64,000 nucleotides of DNA, taken from assembly GCA_003248805.1 (NCBI GenBank), contig QFQY01000021.1:1-64000 (forward strand). The letters are read 5' to 3'. This document shows positions 33,190 to 41,485 of the stretch, one piece after another. Numbering within the stretch: position 1 is the stretch's first letter; each line of letters begins with the position of its first letter. Source of the DNA: Chelatococcus sp. GTDB lineage: Bacteria > Pseudomonadota > Alphaproteobacteria > Rhizobiales > Beijerinckiaceae. Made by a program: the position numbers and the translations under genes. The notes beneath the pieces were generated by a model. It searched no databases. It was not told the origin of the DNA and saw nothing but the letters and a program-made list of their open reading frames with translations.

Positions 33190-33227
33190 GCGGGCCCCGA
33201 CCAGCCCTGAGGCTCCGTTGGGAACAT

Positions 33228-33281
33228 CGAGCCTTCGTCCCGAGGACCCGCGCATGCGGCATCCCGCAGGATGAGGGCTCG
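33228..33281. repeat. small dispersed palindrome
   Basis: Arms 33228-33240 (CGAGCCTTCGTCC) and 33269-33281 match as reverse complements at 11 of 13 bases, around a GC-rich centre with CCGCGCATGCGG. It resembles a third family of intergenic palindromes of Hyphomicrobiales genomes. It sits in the 202-bp gap after the aminotransferase gene. Confidence 0.55.
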
Positions 33282-33391
33282 CAAGATTTCCAAACACGAT
33301 CGAAGCTCCGGCGAGACTCGACGGCATCGTCGAAACATGGGAACGCAGTCGCAGGGGCGCGGCGGCTCTGGGCTGGATGATAGGCGAGGCT

Positions 33392-33823
33392 ATGGCGAGA
33401 ACTGGCCGCGTGATCGGCGTTGGCTTCGGCGTGTTCGCCGTCTTGTGCCTCATGGTGTCCTATGATTTCGGGCGCGGTCGCGTGCCCGAGACCGATTCCG
33501 CCCTGGTCGCCGAGGTGCTCGCCACGACCAGTGCGCGTGAATGCGGCCGGGACGCGACCGAGATCGTGCTGCGCCATATTCCGCTCGGAACCGAGCAGGC
33601 CGAGGCGGAACGGCGGCTCGAAGCGGTCGCGATCCGGCCTCCGCGGCCCTGGTTCTGGACGCCTCAGGTCGAAACCAGCTCCGCCTGGTCGGGCGATGCG
33701 CTGGAGGCGTTGCGCACGATCCGGACGACCGCCTTCGGCAACAATCTCCTGCGCGTGCATCTCAGCTTTTCCGGCGGCCGGGTCTCTCGGGTCGCGGCCG
33801 AGGTCGTCTGCCGCTTCGAGTGA
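33392..33823 (+). CDS. membrane-anchored hypothetical protein
   Basis: A 143-residue protein with one N-terminal membrane segment (about 6-24, VIGVGFGVFAVLCLMVSY) followed by an exported or periplasmic domain. Two cysteines, in SARECGRDA and AEVVCRFE, could form a disulfide. I do not recognise a family; the pattern of a HIPLGTEQAEAERRL helix is reminiscent of small periplasmic BON/SmpA-like domains, but this is weak. Start 33392 was chosen because an AGGCGAGG run precedes it; 33377 is an alternative. Confidence 0.6.
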   Translation: MARTGRVIGVGFGVFAVLCLMVSYDFGRGRVPETDSALVAEVLATTSARECGRDATEIVLRHIPLGTEQAEAERRLEAVAIRPPRPWFWTPQVETSSAWSGDALEALRTIRTTAFGNNLLRVHLSFSGGRVSRVAAEVVCRFE

Positions 33824-33962
33824 GCGAGACGGCCCGGCTCGGGCCGGGTAGCCAAGATGCCATATCGCCCGCGCCTCGACGGGCCTATGGTGCGGTCCCG
33901 ATGGCTCCGGCCCCGCACCGCGGGGACCGGCCACTGCGAAGCCACCGTGACGGGAGGCTTTC

Positions 33963-34775
33963 ATGGACGCGGGCGACAAACTCTTTTCCGGCGCGATCCC
34001 CCAGCTCTACGACAGCCTGCTCGTACCGTTGATCTTCGCGCCCTATGCCGAGGATCTGGCGCGTCGCGTCGCGGCCGAACGTCCGCTGACGGTGCTGGAG
34101 GTTGCGGCCGGCACGGGGGCGCTGACGCGGGCCATGGCTGCGCGCCTTGCCGATACGAGCATCGTGGCCACGGACCTCAACCCGTCGATGCTCGATGTCG
34201 CGGCCGGGCTTCAGGCCGGCGACCTGCGCATCCGCTGGCAGCAGGCCGACGCGCTCGATCTTCCTTTCGCGGACGAGGCCTTCGACGTCGTGGTCTGCCA
34301 GTTCGGGGTGATGTTCTTCCCGGACAAGCAGAAGGCCCATGGGGAAGCGCTGCGCGTGCTGCGGCGAGGCGGGCACTATCTCTTCAATGTCTGGGACCGG
34401 CTGTCCCGAAACGATTGTCCCGACGCCGTCATGCGGGGGCTGGCCGAGGCCTTCCCGGCCGATCCGCCGCTGTTCATGGAACGGACGCCGCACGGCTATC
34501 ACGACGTCGGCGTCATCGCGCGCGATGTCGCGGCGGTCGGCTTCCGGGACGTCGAGGTCGAGACGGTCGAGAAGCGCTGCCACGGCAATTCGGCCGCGGA
34601 GGTCGCGATGGCCTTCTGTCAGGGCACGCCGATGCGCGGCGAGATCGAGGCCCGCGCGCCGCCCGATCTCGCGAGCGCGACCGAGGCCGCGGCCCGCTCC
34701 CTCGAACGTCGCTTCGGGCCCGGGCCGATCGAGGGCCGCATGAGCGCCCATGTCGTTTCGGCGGCCAGGCGGTAG
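33963..34775 (+). CDS. class I SAM-dependent methyltransferase (UbiE-like)
   Basis: A 270-residue Methyltransf_11-type protein. SAM motif I is TVLEVAAGTGALT at 43-55, the acidic ribose-binding residue follows in IVATDLNPSM, and then come ADALDLPFADEAFDVVVCQF and the RVLRRGGHYLFNVWD strand. The C-terminal 70 residues are variable and probably define the substrate, which is unknown. It precedes hom on the same strand by 64 bp. Confidence 0.82.
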   Translation: MDAGDKLFSGAIPQLYDSLLVPLIFAPYAEDLARRVAAERPLTVLEVAAGTGALTRAMAARLADTSIVATDLNPSMLDVAAGLQAGDLRIRWQQADALDLPFADEAFDVVVCQFGVMFFPDKQKAHGEALRVLRRGGHYLFNVWDRLSRNDCPDAVMRGLAEAFPADPPLFMERTPHGYHDVGVIARDVAAVGFRDVEVETVEKRCHGNSAAEVAMAFCQGTPMRGEIEARAPPDLASATEAAARSLERRFGPGPIEGRMSAHVVSAARR

Positions 34776-34839
34776 TCCGGCGCGGCGGGGCGTGCTGCTC
34801 TCCGTTGACTCGCCTTTTGCCGCATGCGAACCCGGCGGC

Positions 34840-36186
34840 ATGACCATGCTCGCCCCGCCCTCCGACGTCGCCCCGCTTCGCATCGGCCTCGCCGGTCTCG
34901 GCACGGTCGGCGCATCCGTGGTCAGGATCCTGCGCAGGCAGGAGAATGCGCTCGCCGCCCGTTGCGGACGCGCGATCCGCGTGACGGCCGTCTCGGCGCG
35001 CGACCGCGGCCGCGACCGCGGCGTCGATCTCGGCGGCCTCTCCTGGTTCGACGATCCGGTCGCGCTGGCGAAATCCGACGAGATCGACTGCTTCGTCGAA
35101 CTGGTCGGCGGCGCCGACGGCCCGGCCAAGGCGGCCGTCGAGGCCGCGCTCGCCGCCGGCAAGCCGGTCGTGACCGCCAACAAGGCGTTGCTCGCCCGCC
35201 ATGGCGTCGCTCTGGCGTCGCTCGCGGAGGAGAAGCGCGTCGCGCTCGGCTTCGAGGCCTCCTCGGCCGGCGGCATCCCGATCGTCAAGACGCTGCGCGA
35301 GGCGCTTGCCGGCAACAACGTCACCCGCATCTCGGGTATCCTTAACGGCACCTGCAACTACATCCTCTCGCGCATGGAGCTGGAGGGGCTGACCTTCGAT
35401 GCCTGCCTGAAGGACGCGCAGCGCCTGGGCTATGCCGAGGCCGACCCCACTTTCGATGTCGAGGGCTTCGACACCGCACATAAGCTCGCCATCCTGACGA
35501 GCCTCGCCTTCGGCACGAAGATCGACGCCGAAGCGATTCATGTCGAAGGCATTTCCGCGATCACACCGCTCGATCTGAAGACCGCCGACGAATTGGGCTA
35601 CCGCATCAAGCTGCTCGGCGTCGCCGAGCGCACGGCCACCGGCATCGAGCAGCGCGTGCACCCGACCATGGTGCCGAAATCCTCCGCCATCGCCCAGGTC
35701 ATGGGCGTGCTCAACGCCGTCACCGTGGTCGCCGACGCGGTCCGCGAGCTGACGCTGGTCGGCCCCGGCGCCGGCGGCGATCCGACGGCCTCGGCCGTGG
35801 TGTCGGACATCGCCGATATCGCGCGCGGTCTCGTCGGGCCGGTCTTCGGCCTGCCGGTCTCGCGGCTGGAGGAGCCGACGCGCGCGCCGATGCAGCGGCA
35901 CGAGGGTGGCTACTATGTCCGCCTCGCGGTGGCCGACCGGCCGGGCGCGGCCGCGGCGATCGCCACACGCATGGCGGAAGCCGACATCTCGCTGGAGAGC
36001 ATCCTGCAGCGCCGCTCGGCAGAGGCCGTCTCGCGCGATCCCGCCGGCCGCTCCGGCGCGCCTGTCCCGGTCGTGCTGATCACCTACGCCACCACCGAAG
36101 CCGCCATCCGCGCCGCCCTCGACAAGGTCACGGCGGATGGTCATGTCGCCGAACCGCCGCAAGTCATCCGTATCGAACGGGAGTAG
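34840..36186 (+). CDS. hom: homoserine dehydrogenase
   Basis: A 448-residue monofunctional homoserine dehydrogenase, reducing aspartate semialdehyde to homoserine for Thr and Met. The NAD(P) fold is RIGLAGLGTVGASVV (14-28). VTANKALLARHG, GGIPIVKTLREAL, ISGILNGTCNYIL and DPTFDVEGFDTAHKLAIL carry catalytic and substrate residues. A C-terminal ACT domain (about 350-445) beginning GGYYVRLAVADRPG suggests feedback control by an amino acid, probably threonine. I saw no attenuator in its leader. The start is ATG 34840, with 34846 also possible. Confidence 0.95.
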   Translation: MTMLAPPSDVAPLRIGLAGLGTVGASVVRILRRQENALAARCGRAIRVTAVSARDRGRDRGVDLGGLSWFDDPVALAKSDEIDCFVELVGGADGPAKAAVEAALAAGKPVVTANKALLARHGVALASLAEEKRVALGFEASSAGGIPIVKTLREALAGNNVTRISGILNGTCNYILSRMELEGLTFDACLKDAQRLGYAEADPTFDVEGFDTAHKLAILTSLAFGTKIDAEAIHVEGISAITPLDLKTADELGYRIKLLGVAERTATGIEQRVHPTMVPKSSAIAQVMGVLNAVTVVADAVRELTLVGPGAGGDPTASAVVSDIADIARGLVGPVFGLPVSRLEEPTRAPMQRHEGGYYVRLAVADRPGAAAAIATRMAEADISLESILQRRSAEAVSRDPAGRSGAPVPVVLITYATTEAAIRAALDKVTADGHVAEPPQVIRIERE

Positions 36187-36249
36187 GCGTCCGGCGGGTG
36201 GAGACGACCACGCCATCCGCCCTTCTCCGCTGCCCCTGAGGAGCCCCGC

Positions 36250-37248
36250 ATGTCAGAAGACCTTCGCATCTCTCCGTCGCAGATCATCGAGCGCTATCTC
36301 TCGATGGAACTCGTCCGTGTCACCGAGCGCGCGGCCGTCTCGGCGGCCCGCCTGCGCGGCCACGGCAACGAGAAGGCGGCGGACCAGGCGGCGGTCGATG
36401 CGATGCGCCGCGAGCTGAACCGCCTGCCGATCGACGGCGAGATCGTCATCGGCGAGGGCGAGCGCGACGAGGCACCGATGCTGTTCATCGGCGAGAAGGT
36501 CGGCACCCGTCAGGGCCCGAAGGTGCATATCGCCGTCGATCCGCTCGAGGGCACGACGCTCTGCGCCAAGGACATGCCGGGCTCCATCGCCGTCATGGCG
36601 ATGGCCGAGGCCGGCAAGCTGCTCTATGCCCCCGACGTCTACATGGACAAGATCGCGATCGGCCCTGGTTATGCCCGCGGCGTCGTCGACCTCGACGCTT
36701 CGCCGACCGACAACATCCATGCGCTGGCCAAGGCCAAGGGCGTGAAGCCGAGCGAGATCTCGACGCTGATCATGGATCGTCCGCGCCATGCCAAGCTGAT
36801 CGAGGAGGTCCGCAAGACCGGCTGCTCGATCCGCCTCATCACCGATGGCGACGTCGCAGGCGTGATCTTCTGCACCGAGCCGGAGAAGACCGGCATCGAC
36901 CTCTATCTCGGCATCGGCGGCGCGCCCGAGGGCGTGCTGGCGGCGGCGGCGCTGCGTTGCGTCGGCGGCCAGATGCAGGGGCGCCTGATCCTCGACACGG
37001 AGGAGAAGCGCGCCCGCGCCGCGACCATGGGCGTGACCGATCCGAACAAGAAGTACAGCATGGAAGAGATGGCCTCGGGCGACACCATCGTCTGCGCGAC
37101 CGGCGTCACCGATGGCGGCATGCTGTCCGGCGTGAAGTTCGGCAAGGACGTCATCGAGACGGAGACCATCGTCTATCGCTCGATCACCGGCACGACGCGC
37201 CGGATCTATGGCGAGCATCGCGACTTCTCGAAGTTCAAGCTGGATTGA
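36250..37248 (+). CDS. glpX: class II fructose-1,6-bisphosphatase
   Basis: A 332-residue GlpX enzyme of gluconeogenesis. Metal-binding motifs of the class are present: IVIGEGERDEAPML at 65-78 and VDPLEGTTLCA at 96-106. They are followed by GIGGAPEGVLAAAALRC and the SGDTIVCATGVTDGGML segment. GAGGAG is well placed before the ATG. The hom-glpX-recJ order is a conserved alphaproteobacterial neighbourhood, here interrupted by two extra genes before recJ. Confidence 0.95.
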   Translation: MSEDLRISPSQIIERYLSMELVRVTERAAVSAARLRGHGNEKAADQAAVDAMRRELNRLPIDGEIVIGEGERDEAPMLFIGEKVGTRQGPKVHIAVDPLEGTTLCAKDMPGSIAVMAMAEAGKLLYAPDVYMDKIAIGPGYARGVVDLDASPTDNIHALAKAKGVKPSEISTLIMDRPRHAKLIEEVRKTGCSIRLITDGDVAGVIFCTEPEKTGIDLYLGIGGAPEGVLAAAALRCVGGQMQGRLILDTEEKRARAATMGVTDPNKKYSMEEMASGDTIVCATGVTDGGMLSGVKFGKDVIETETIVYRSITGTTRRIYGEHRDFSKFKLD

Positions 37249-37289
37249 TCGGTCGCCTTCGGCGGGCGATCATGGCTTCCTGAATCGGG

Positions 37290-37327
37290 ACGGCGCGCGC
37301 GGACCTGCGATGGTCTGCGCGCGCCGT
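37290..37327. other. 16-bp-stem hairpin downstream of glpX
   Basis: ACGGCGCGCGCGGACC (37290-37305) pairs with 37312-37327 around a six-base loop, with one G-U pair. There is no T-run afterwards. It could act as a transcript-end stabiliser for glpX, a Rho-independent stop of weak type, or a 5' leader structure of the reductase gene. Confidence 0.55.
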
Positions 37328-37353
37328 TCCGCGATAAACAGGGAGAGACGCCG

Positions 37354-38376
37354 ATGCCCGCCGCCGACCGCTACGACCGCATGACATACAACCGCTCGGG
37401 TCGAAGCGGGCTCTTGCTGCCGGCGCTTTCGCTCGGGCTCTGGCAGAATTTCGGCGAGACGAGCGCGCGGGCCGGCATGCGCGAGATCTGCCGCACCGCC
37501 TTCGACCTCGGCATCACGCATTTCGATCTCGCCAACAATTACGGCCCGCCGCCCGGCTCGGCCGAGACGGCCTTCGGCGAAATCCTGCGCGGCGACTTCG
37601 CCGGCCATCGCGACGAGCTCGTGATCTCGACCAAGGCGGGATACCGCATGTGGCCGGGCCCCTATGGCGAGTGGGGCAGCCGGAAATATCTGATCTCCAG
37701 CCTCGACCAGAGCCTGAAGCGGATGAAGCTCGACTATGTCGACATCTTCTATTCGCACCGCTTCGACCCGAACACGCCGCTCGAGGAAACCATGGGCGCG
37801 CTCGATGCCGTGGTGCGGCAGGGCAAGGCGCTCTATGTCGGCATCTCCTCCTACAACGCCAGGCGCACCGCCGAGGCGGCGGCGATCCTGAAGCGGCTCG
37901 GCACGCCCTGTGTCATCCACCAGCCGAGCTATTCCATGCTCAACCGCTGGATCGAGGAGGACGGCCTGCTCGACACGCTGGATGCCGAGGGCATCGGTTC
38001 GATCGTCTTCTCGCCGCTGGCGCAGGGCATGCTGACCTCGAAATATCTCGGCGGCGTGCCGGAAGGCAGCCGTGCCGCGAAGAAGGCGCCGTCCTTCCGC
38101 GACGGCTTCCTGAGCGAGCAGAACCTGCGCCACATCGCCGCCCTGAACGAGATCGCCGCCGCCCGTGGCCAGAGCCTCGCGCAGATGGCGATCGCCTGGG
38201 TCCTGCGCGGCGGGCGCGTCACCTCGGCCCTGATCGGCGCGAGCCGGCCCGAGCAGGTCGTCGAATGCGTCGCGGCGCTGGAGCGGCCCGATTTCACCGC
38301 CGACGAGTTGGCGGCCATCGACCGGCATGCTGTCGAAGGCGGCCTCAACATCTGGGCCGCCTCGGCGGAGCGCTAA
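37354..38376 (+). CDS. aldo/keto reductase (YghZ / L-glyceraldehyde-3-phosphate reductase-like)
   Basis: A 340-residue TIM-barrel aldo/keto reductase. The catalytic tetrad positions are visible: FDLANNYGP (Asp, Tyr), ISTKAGYRMWPGPYG (Lys) and DIFYSHRFDP (His). The YRMWPGPYGEWGSRKYL segment is characteristic of the YghZ/Kv-beta-like AKR14 group, which reduces L-glyceraldehyde 3-phosphate and methylglyoxal. A GGGAGAG site lies upstream. It is inserted between glpX and recJ and may share detoxification of triose-phosphate by-products with glpX-driven metabolism (inference). Confidence 0.88.
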   Translation: MPAADRYDRMTYNRSGRSGLLLPALSLGLWQNFGETSARAGMREICRTAFDLGITHFDLANNYGPPPGSAETAFGEILRGDFAGHRDELVISTKAGYRMWPGPYGEWGSRKYLISSLDQSLKRMKLDYVDIFYSHRFDPNTPLEETMGALDAVVRQGKALYVGISSYNARRTAEAAAILKRLGTPCVIHQPSYSMLNRWIEEDGLLDTLDAEGIGSIVFSPLAQGMLTSKYLGGVPEGSRAAKKAPSFRDGFLSEQNLRHIAALNEIAAARGQSLAQMAIAWVLRGGRVTSALIGASRPEQVVECVAALERPDFTADELAAIDRHAVEGGLNIWAASAER

Positions 38377-38390
38377 ACGGAGCGGCCCTC

Positions 38391-38849
38391 ATGGCGGAGC
38401 GGGACGCCTTCGACCTCGAACGCTTCGTCGTCGCGCAGGCGTCCGTGCATGAGGTCGCGCTGGCCGAAATCGAGGCAGGCCGCAAGCGCAGCCACTGGAT
38501 GTGGTTCGTCTTTCCGCAGATGCGAGGCCTCGGGCTGTCCCCGACGGCGGAGCGTTACGGCCTGGCCTCGCTCGCCGAGGCGCGTGCCTTCCTCGCGCAC
38601 CCGCTGCTGGGGCCGCGCCTGCGGGCGATCACGCAGGCGGCGCTTCTGCACCGGGACCGGTCTCTGGCGCAGATCTTCGGATCGCCGGACGACATGAAGT
38701 TCCGCTCCTGCATGACCCTGTTCGCGCTGGCGGAGGGCGGCGAGGGTGGTCCCTTCCGCGAGGCGCTCGCTGCGTTCTGTGGCGCCGTGCAGGACGAGCG
38801 TACGCTCGCGCTGCTGACGCAGAAGTGCGATCCGCCCGCGACGGGTTGA
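38391..38849 (+). CDS. DUF1810 protein
   Basis: A 152-residue cytosolic protein of the DUF1810 family: DLERFVVAQ near the start, then RKRSHWMWFVFPQMRGLG, followed by AFLAHPLLGPRLR and SPDDMKFRSCMTLFA. The function is unknown. It begins 14 bp after the aldo/keto reductase stop with GGAG eight bases upstream, so it is probably in the same operon, and recJ follows by 33 bp. Confidence 0.85.
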   Translation: MAERDAFDLERFVVAQASVHEVALAEIEAGRKRSHWMWFVFPQMRGLGLSPTAERYGLASLAEARAFLAHPLLGPRLRAITQAALLHRDRSLAQIFGSPDDMKFRSCMTLFALAEGGEGGPFREALAAFCGAVQDERTLALLTQKCDPPATG

Positions 38850-38882
38850 CGCCGCAGCCTATCCGCGCGACGCCGTTCGGCA

Positions 38883-40688
38883 ATGAGTCCCGTTCCGCCC
38901 CGCCTCGTCCTCGGCGTCGATCGATCCGTTCTCGGCAGAGCCTGGCATGACAGGCTGGACGCCGCCGGCCTCGGCAGGGCCGAGGCGCTGGCGCAGCAGG
39001 GCGGCATCCCCGACATCCTCTCCCGGCTGCTCGCCGCGCGTGGGGTCGAGCCGCAGGACGCCGCGCGCTTCCTCGAGCCGAAGCTGCGCGACCTGCTGCC
39101 CGATCCGGCGACGCTGACCGACATGGAGGCCGCCGCGGCGCGGCTCGCACACGCCGTGGCGACGCGCGAGCAGATCGCGATCTTCGGCGACTACGACGTC
39201 GACGGCGCCTGTTCCTCGGCGCTGCTCGCCGGCTTCGTCGAGGAGACCACGGGCCGTCGGCCGCGCATCCATATCCCCGACCGGCTGATCGAGGGCTACG
39301 GACCCAACAGCGAGGCGATCGCGGCGCTCGCCGCCGAAGGAGCGACGCTGCTCGTCACGGTCGACTGCGGCACGACCAGCCACGAGCCCCTGGCTGAGGC
39401 GCGCCGGCTCGGCATGGACGTCGTGGTGCTCGACCACCACCAGGCGCCGGAACATCTGCCAGCCGTCGAGGCGCTGGTGAACCCGAACCGGCAGGACGAT
39501 CTCTCCGGCCTCGGCCATCTCTGCGCGGCCGGCGTCGTCTTCCTCGCGCTGGTCGCGACGGTCCGCGCCTTGCGGTCGAAGCGCTTCTGGCCGGACCGGG
39601 CGCATGAACCCGATTTGCTCGCCAGCCTCGATCTCGTGGCGCTGGCGACGGTGGCGGACGTCGTTCCGCTCACCGGACTGAACCGCGCCTTCGTCCGGCA
39701 GGGCCTCGCCATGCTGCGCGGACGCGCCCGGACGGGGCTCGCTGCGCTGATGGACGTCTCCGGCCTCGATGGCCCCCTGGAGCCCTGGCATCTCGGCTTC
39801 CTGCTCGGGCCGCGCATCAATGCCGGCGGGCGGATCGGCGACGCGGCCCTCGGAGCGAAGCTCCTGCTGACGCATGACGAGATCGAGGCGCGCGCCATTG
39901 CCGCCGAGCTCAACCGGCTGAATCAGGAGCGGCAGGAAATCGAGCGGCTGGCGGTGCTGGAGGCGACCGCCCAGGCCGAACACGAGCTCGCGCTGCGGCC
40001 CGAGACCGCGGTGCTGCTGGCCTCCTCGCCAGACTGGCACCCCGGCATCGTCGGCCTCGTGGCGGCGCGCCTCAAGGAGCGCTTCCGGCGGCCGGCTTTC
40101 GCCCTGGCGCTGAACGGGCATGGCGGCGCGACCGGCTCCGGGCGCTCGGTCGCCGGCGTCGATCTCGGCCGCGCCGTGCGTGCGGCCGTCGAGGCGGGTC
40201 TCGCGCTGAAGGGCGGCGGCCACGCCATGGCGGCCGGCGTCACGCTCGCGGACGGTGGGGAGGGAGCCTTCGGCGCCTTCATGAACGAACGGCTCGCGGC
40301 CGAGGTCGCCGCCGCGGGCGAGGCGCGGGCGCTGCTGGTCGACGCGGCGCTGAGCGCCGGCGGGGCGACGCCGCGCCTGCTGGCCGAGATCGAGCGCGCC
40401 GGGCCTTTCGGCGCCAGCAGCCCGGAGCCCGTCTTCGTCTTTCCCGCGCATCGCCTCACCGAGGCGATCGAGGTCGGCTCCGGCGGCCATGTCCGGTTCA
40501 AGCTGCGAGGCGGTGACGGGGCGAGCGTGGGCGGCATCGCCTTCCGCATCGCGCAGGAGCCGCTCGGACGCGCATTGCTGGCGGCGCGCGGCGAGACGGT
40601 GCATCTGGCGGCCAGCCTGACGCTCAATCGCTGGGGCGGCAGGGAGACGGCGGAGCTGCGCCTTCTCGACATGGCGCGCCTCGCCTGA
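38883..40688 (+). CDS. recJ: single-stranded-DNA-specific exonuclease RecJ
   Basis: A 601-residue RecJ, a 5'-3' ssDNA exonuclease of recombination and mismatch repair. DHH-superfamily motifs are IAIFGDYDVDGACSSALL (98-115), TVDCGTTSHEPL (159-170) and VVLDHHQAPEHLP with the DHH at 184-186. SLDLVALATVADVVPL follows. The DHHA1 domain includes ATGSGRSV and GGGHAMAAG, and a C-terminal OB-like region ends LRLLDMARLA. The length is normal. tRNA-Glu follows about 100 bp downstream. Confidence 0.95.
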   Translation: MSPVPPRLVLGVDRSVLGRAWHDRLDAAGLGRAEALAQQGGIPDILSRLLAARGVEPQDAARFLEPKLRDLLPDPATLTDMEAAAARLAHAVATREQIAIFGDYDVDGACSSALLAGFVEETTGRRPRIHIPDRLIEGYGPNSEAIAALAAEGATLLVTVDCGTTSHEPLAEARRLGMDVVVLDHHQAPEHLPAVEALVNPNRQDDLSGLGHLCAAGVVFLALVATVRALRSKRFWPDRAHEPDLLASLDLVALATVADVVPLTGLNRAFVRQGLAMLRGRARTGLAALMDVSGLDGPLEPWHLGFLLGPRINAGGRIGDAALGAKLLLTHDEIEARAIAAELNRLNQERQEIERLAVLEATAQAEHELALRPETAVLLASSPDWHPGIVGLVAARLKERFRRPAFALALNGHGGATGSGRSVAGVDLGRAVRAAVEAGLALKGGGHAMAAGVTLADGGEGAFGAFMNERLAAEVAAAGEARALLVDAALSAGGATPRLLAEIERAGPFGASSPEPVFVFPAHRLTEAIEVGSGGHVRFKLRGGDGASVGGIAFRIAQEPLGRALLAARGETVHLAASLTLNRWGGRETAELRLLDMARLA

Positions 40689-40786
40689 AAGCGGTGGACT
40701 TCGGTCAAACTGGCGCTTGCGGAGGCACGGCCCTGCCTCTATACCTCGCCCCGCTTCGCGACAGCGAGCCGCCGCCATCGAGGCGG

Positions 40787-40861
40787 GCGACCTTCGTCTA
40801 TCGGTTAGGACACCAGCCTTTCACGCTGGGGAGACGGGTTCGACTCCCGTAGGTCGCGCCA
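40787..40861 (+). tRNA. tRNA-Glu (TTC anticodon), CCA encoded
   Basis: The acceptor GCGACCT pairs with AGGTCGC, with discriminator G and encoded CCA (40859-40861). The anticodon stem CCAGC/GCTGG encloses CTTTCAC, giving anticodon TTC. The T-arm has GGGTTCGACTCCC. Its 3' half is overlapped by the tail of a broken recombinase on the other strand, so it is the likely attachment site of a past insertion. Confidence 0.95.
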
Positions 40862-41058
40862 TTCCGGTGCAAAACTGCGAACACCGGCTGCCACGCCGGA
40901 TTTGCCAGTAACTGCCTTTCCGATCTTGCCGATGTCGCCGACGATCCTGACGAGGTCCGTACCGACTTCGACCCGGTCGACGACCGATCGGATGTAGGTC
41001 TTCCGGAAGGGTATCTCGCCCGTCGTAATGTTCTCCCGCATCATCCGGCCGAATTTTA
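40805..41058 (-). pseudogene. C-terminal remnant of a serine-recombinase-type integrase
   Basis: On the minus strand about 80 codons read FGRMMRENITTGEIPFRKTY, then RSVVDRVEVGTDLVRIVGD, then VRSFAPEWRDLRESN, ending inside tRNA-Glu. This order (short charged helix, FRKxY, RVEV, RIxGD, PxWRxxRxSN) is what I recall from the C-termini of large resolvase-type recombinases of Hyphomicrobiales. The catalytic N-terminal domain is absent. Similarity stops at about 41058, where a different remnant starts on the opposite strand. The family assignment is from memory and should be tested. Confidence 0.6.
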
Positions 41059-41063
41059 CGACC

Positions 41064-41294
41064 ATGTCGGGCGAGATCGCCGGCATGTTCGGCGTGAACG
41101 GGCTGCCGGACCTGCCGCGTGACGTGCTGCACCAGAAAGCCGACGCGATCGATCGGCAGATCCATGACCTGACCACTCTGCGAGACACCCTGCGCCACGT
41201 CGCCGACTGCCCCGCCCCGTCGCATATGGAATGCCCGACCTTCCGGCGACTTGTTGATCTGGCAGGCAAGCGAGGCGCACGCCGCCGCCCCTGA
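41064..41294 (+). pseudogene. C-terminal remnant of a MerR-family regulator
   Basis: About 76 codons read SGEIAGMFGVNGLPDLPR, then VLHQKADAIDRQIHDLTTLR, then CPAPSHMECPTFRRLVDLAG. This matches the end of the MerR winged helix plus the dimerisation helix and C-terminal cysteine region of heavy-metal/redox-type MerR proteins. The DNA-binding N-terminus is missing, and the similarity begins abruptly at about 41064, next to the recombinase remnant. An in-frame ATG exists, but a working regulator is unlikely. Confidence 0.6.
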
Positions 41295-41343
41295 GCTGAA
41301 GGCGAAGTTCATCAAGCCACCGACCGCAGCCCAGCACGCGGGA

Positions 41344-41386
41344 TGCGCCACTTGCGGACATTGGGGCATCGCCCATTAGCTGACAT
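41344..41386 (+). repeat. 43-bp repeat, copy A, left side of the accessory block
   Basis: It begins TGCGCCACTTGCGGACATT and ends AGCTGACAT. It aligns without gaps to 57287-57329 at 31 of 43 positions in the same orientation. Internally it carries two GCxGACAT-like elements. The rest of the stretch 41295-41485 between the MerR remnant and the permease gene holds no gene I can support. Confidence 0.65.
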
Positions 41387-41485
41387 CCGCGTCGCGCAGG
41401 TGCCAGCCATACTTGCAGCTATCCGCCAGCAGCCACTGAAGCGAAATGGGCTCCGGGAAACCCGGCGCGGTGCAGGCCGTCGATT

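Noticed and set aside
31396..33453. 685-codon open frame opposite the lipoprotein and aminotransferase genes
   Set aside because: It spans two genes on the other strand and has no recognisable domain.
34776..34839. possible Thr/Ile/Met leader-peptide attenuator before hom
   Set aside because: The 64-bp gap holds no short frame rich in those residues and no terminator.
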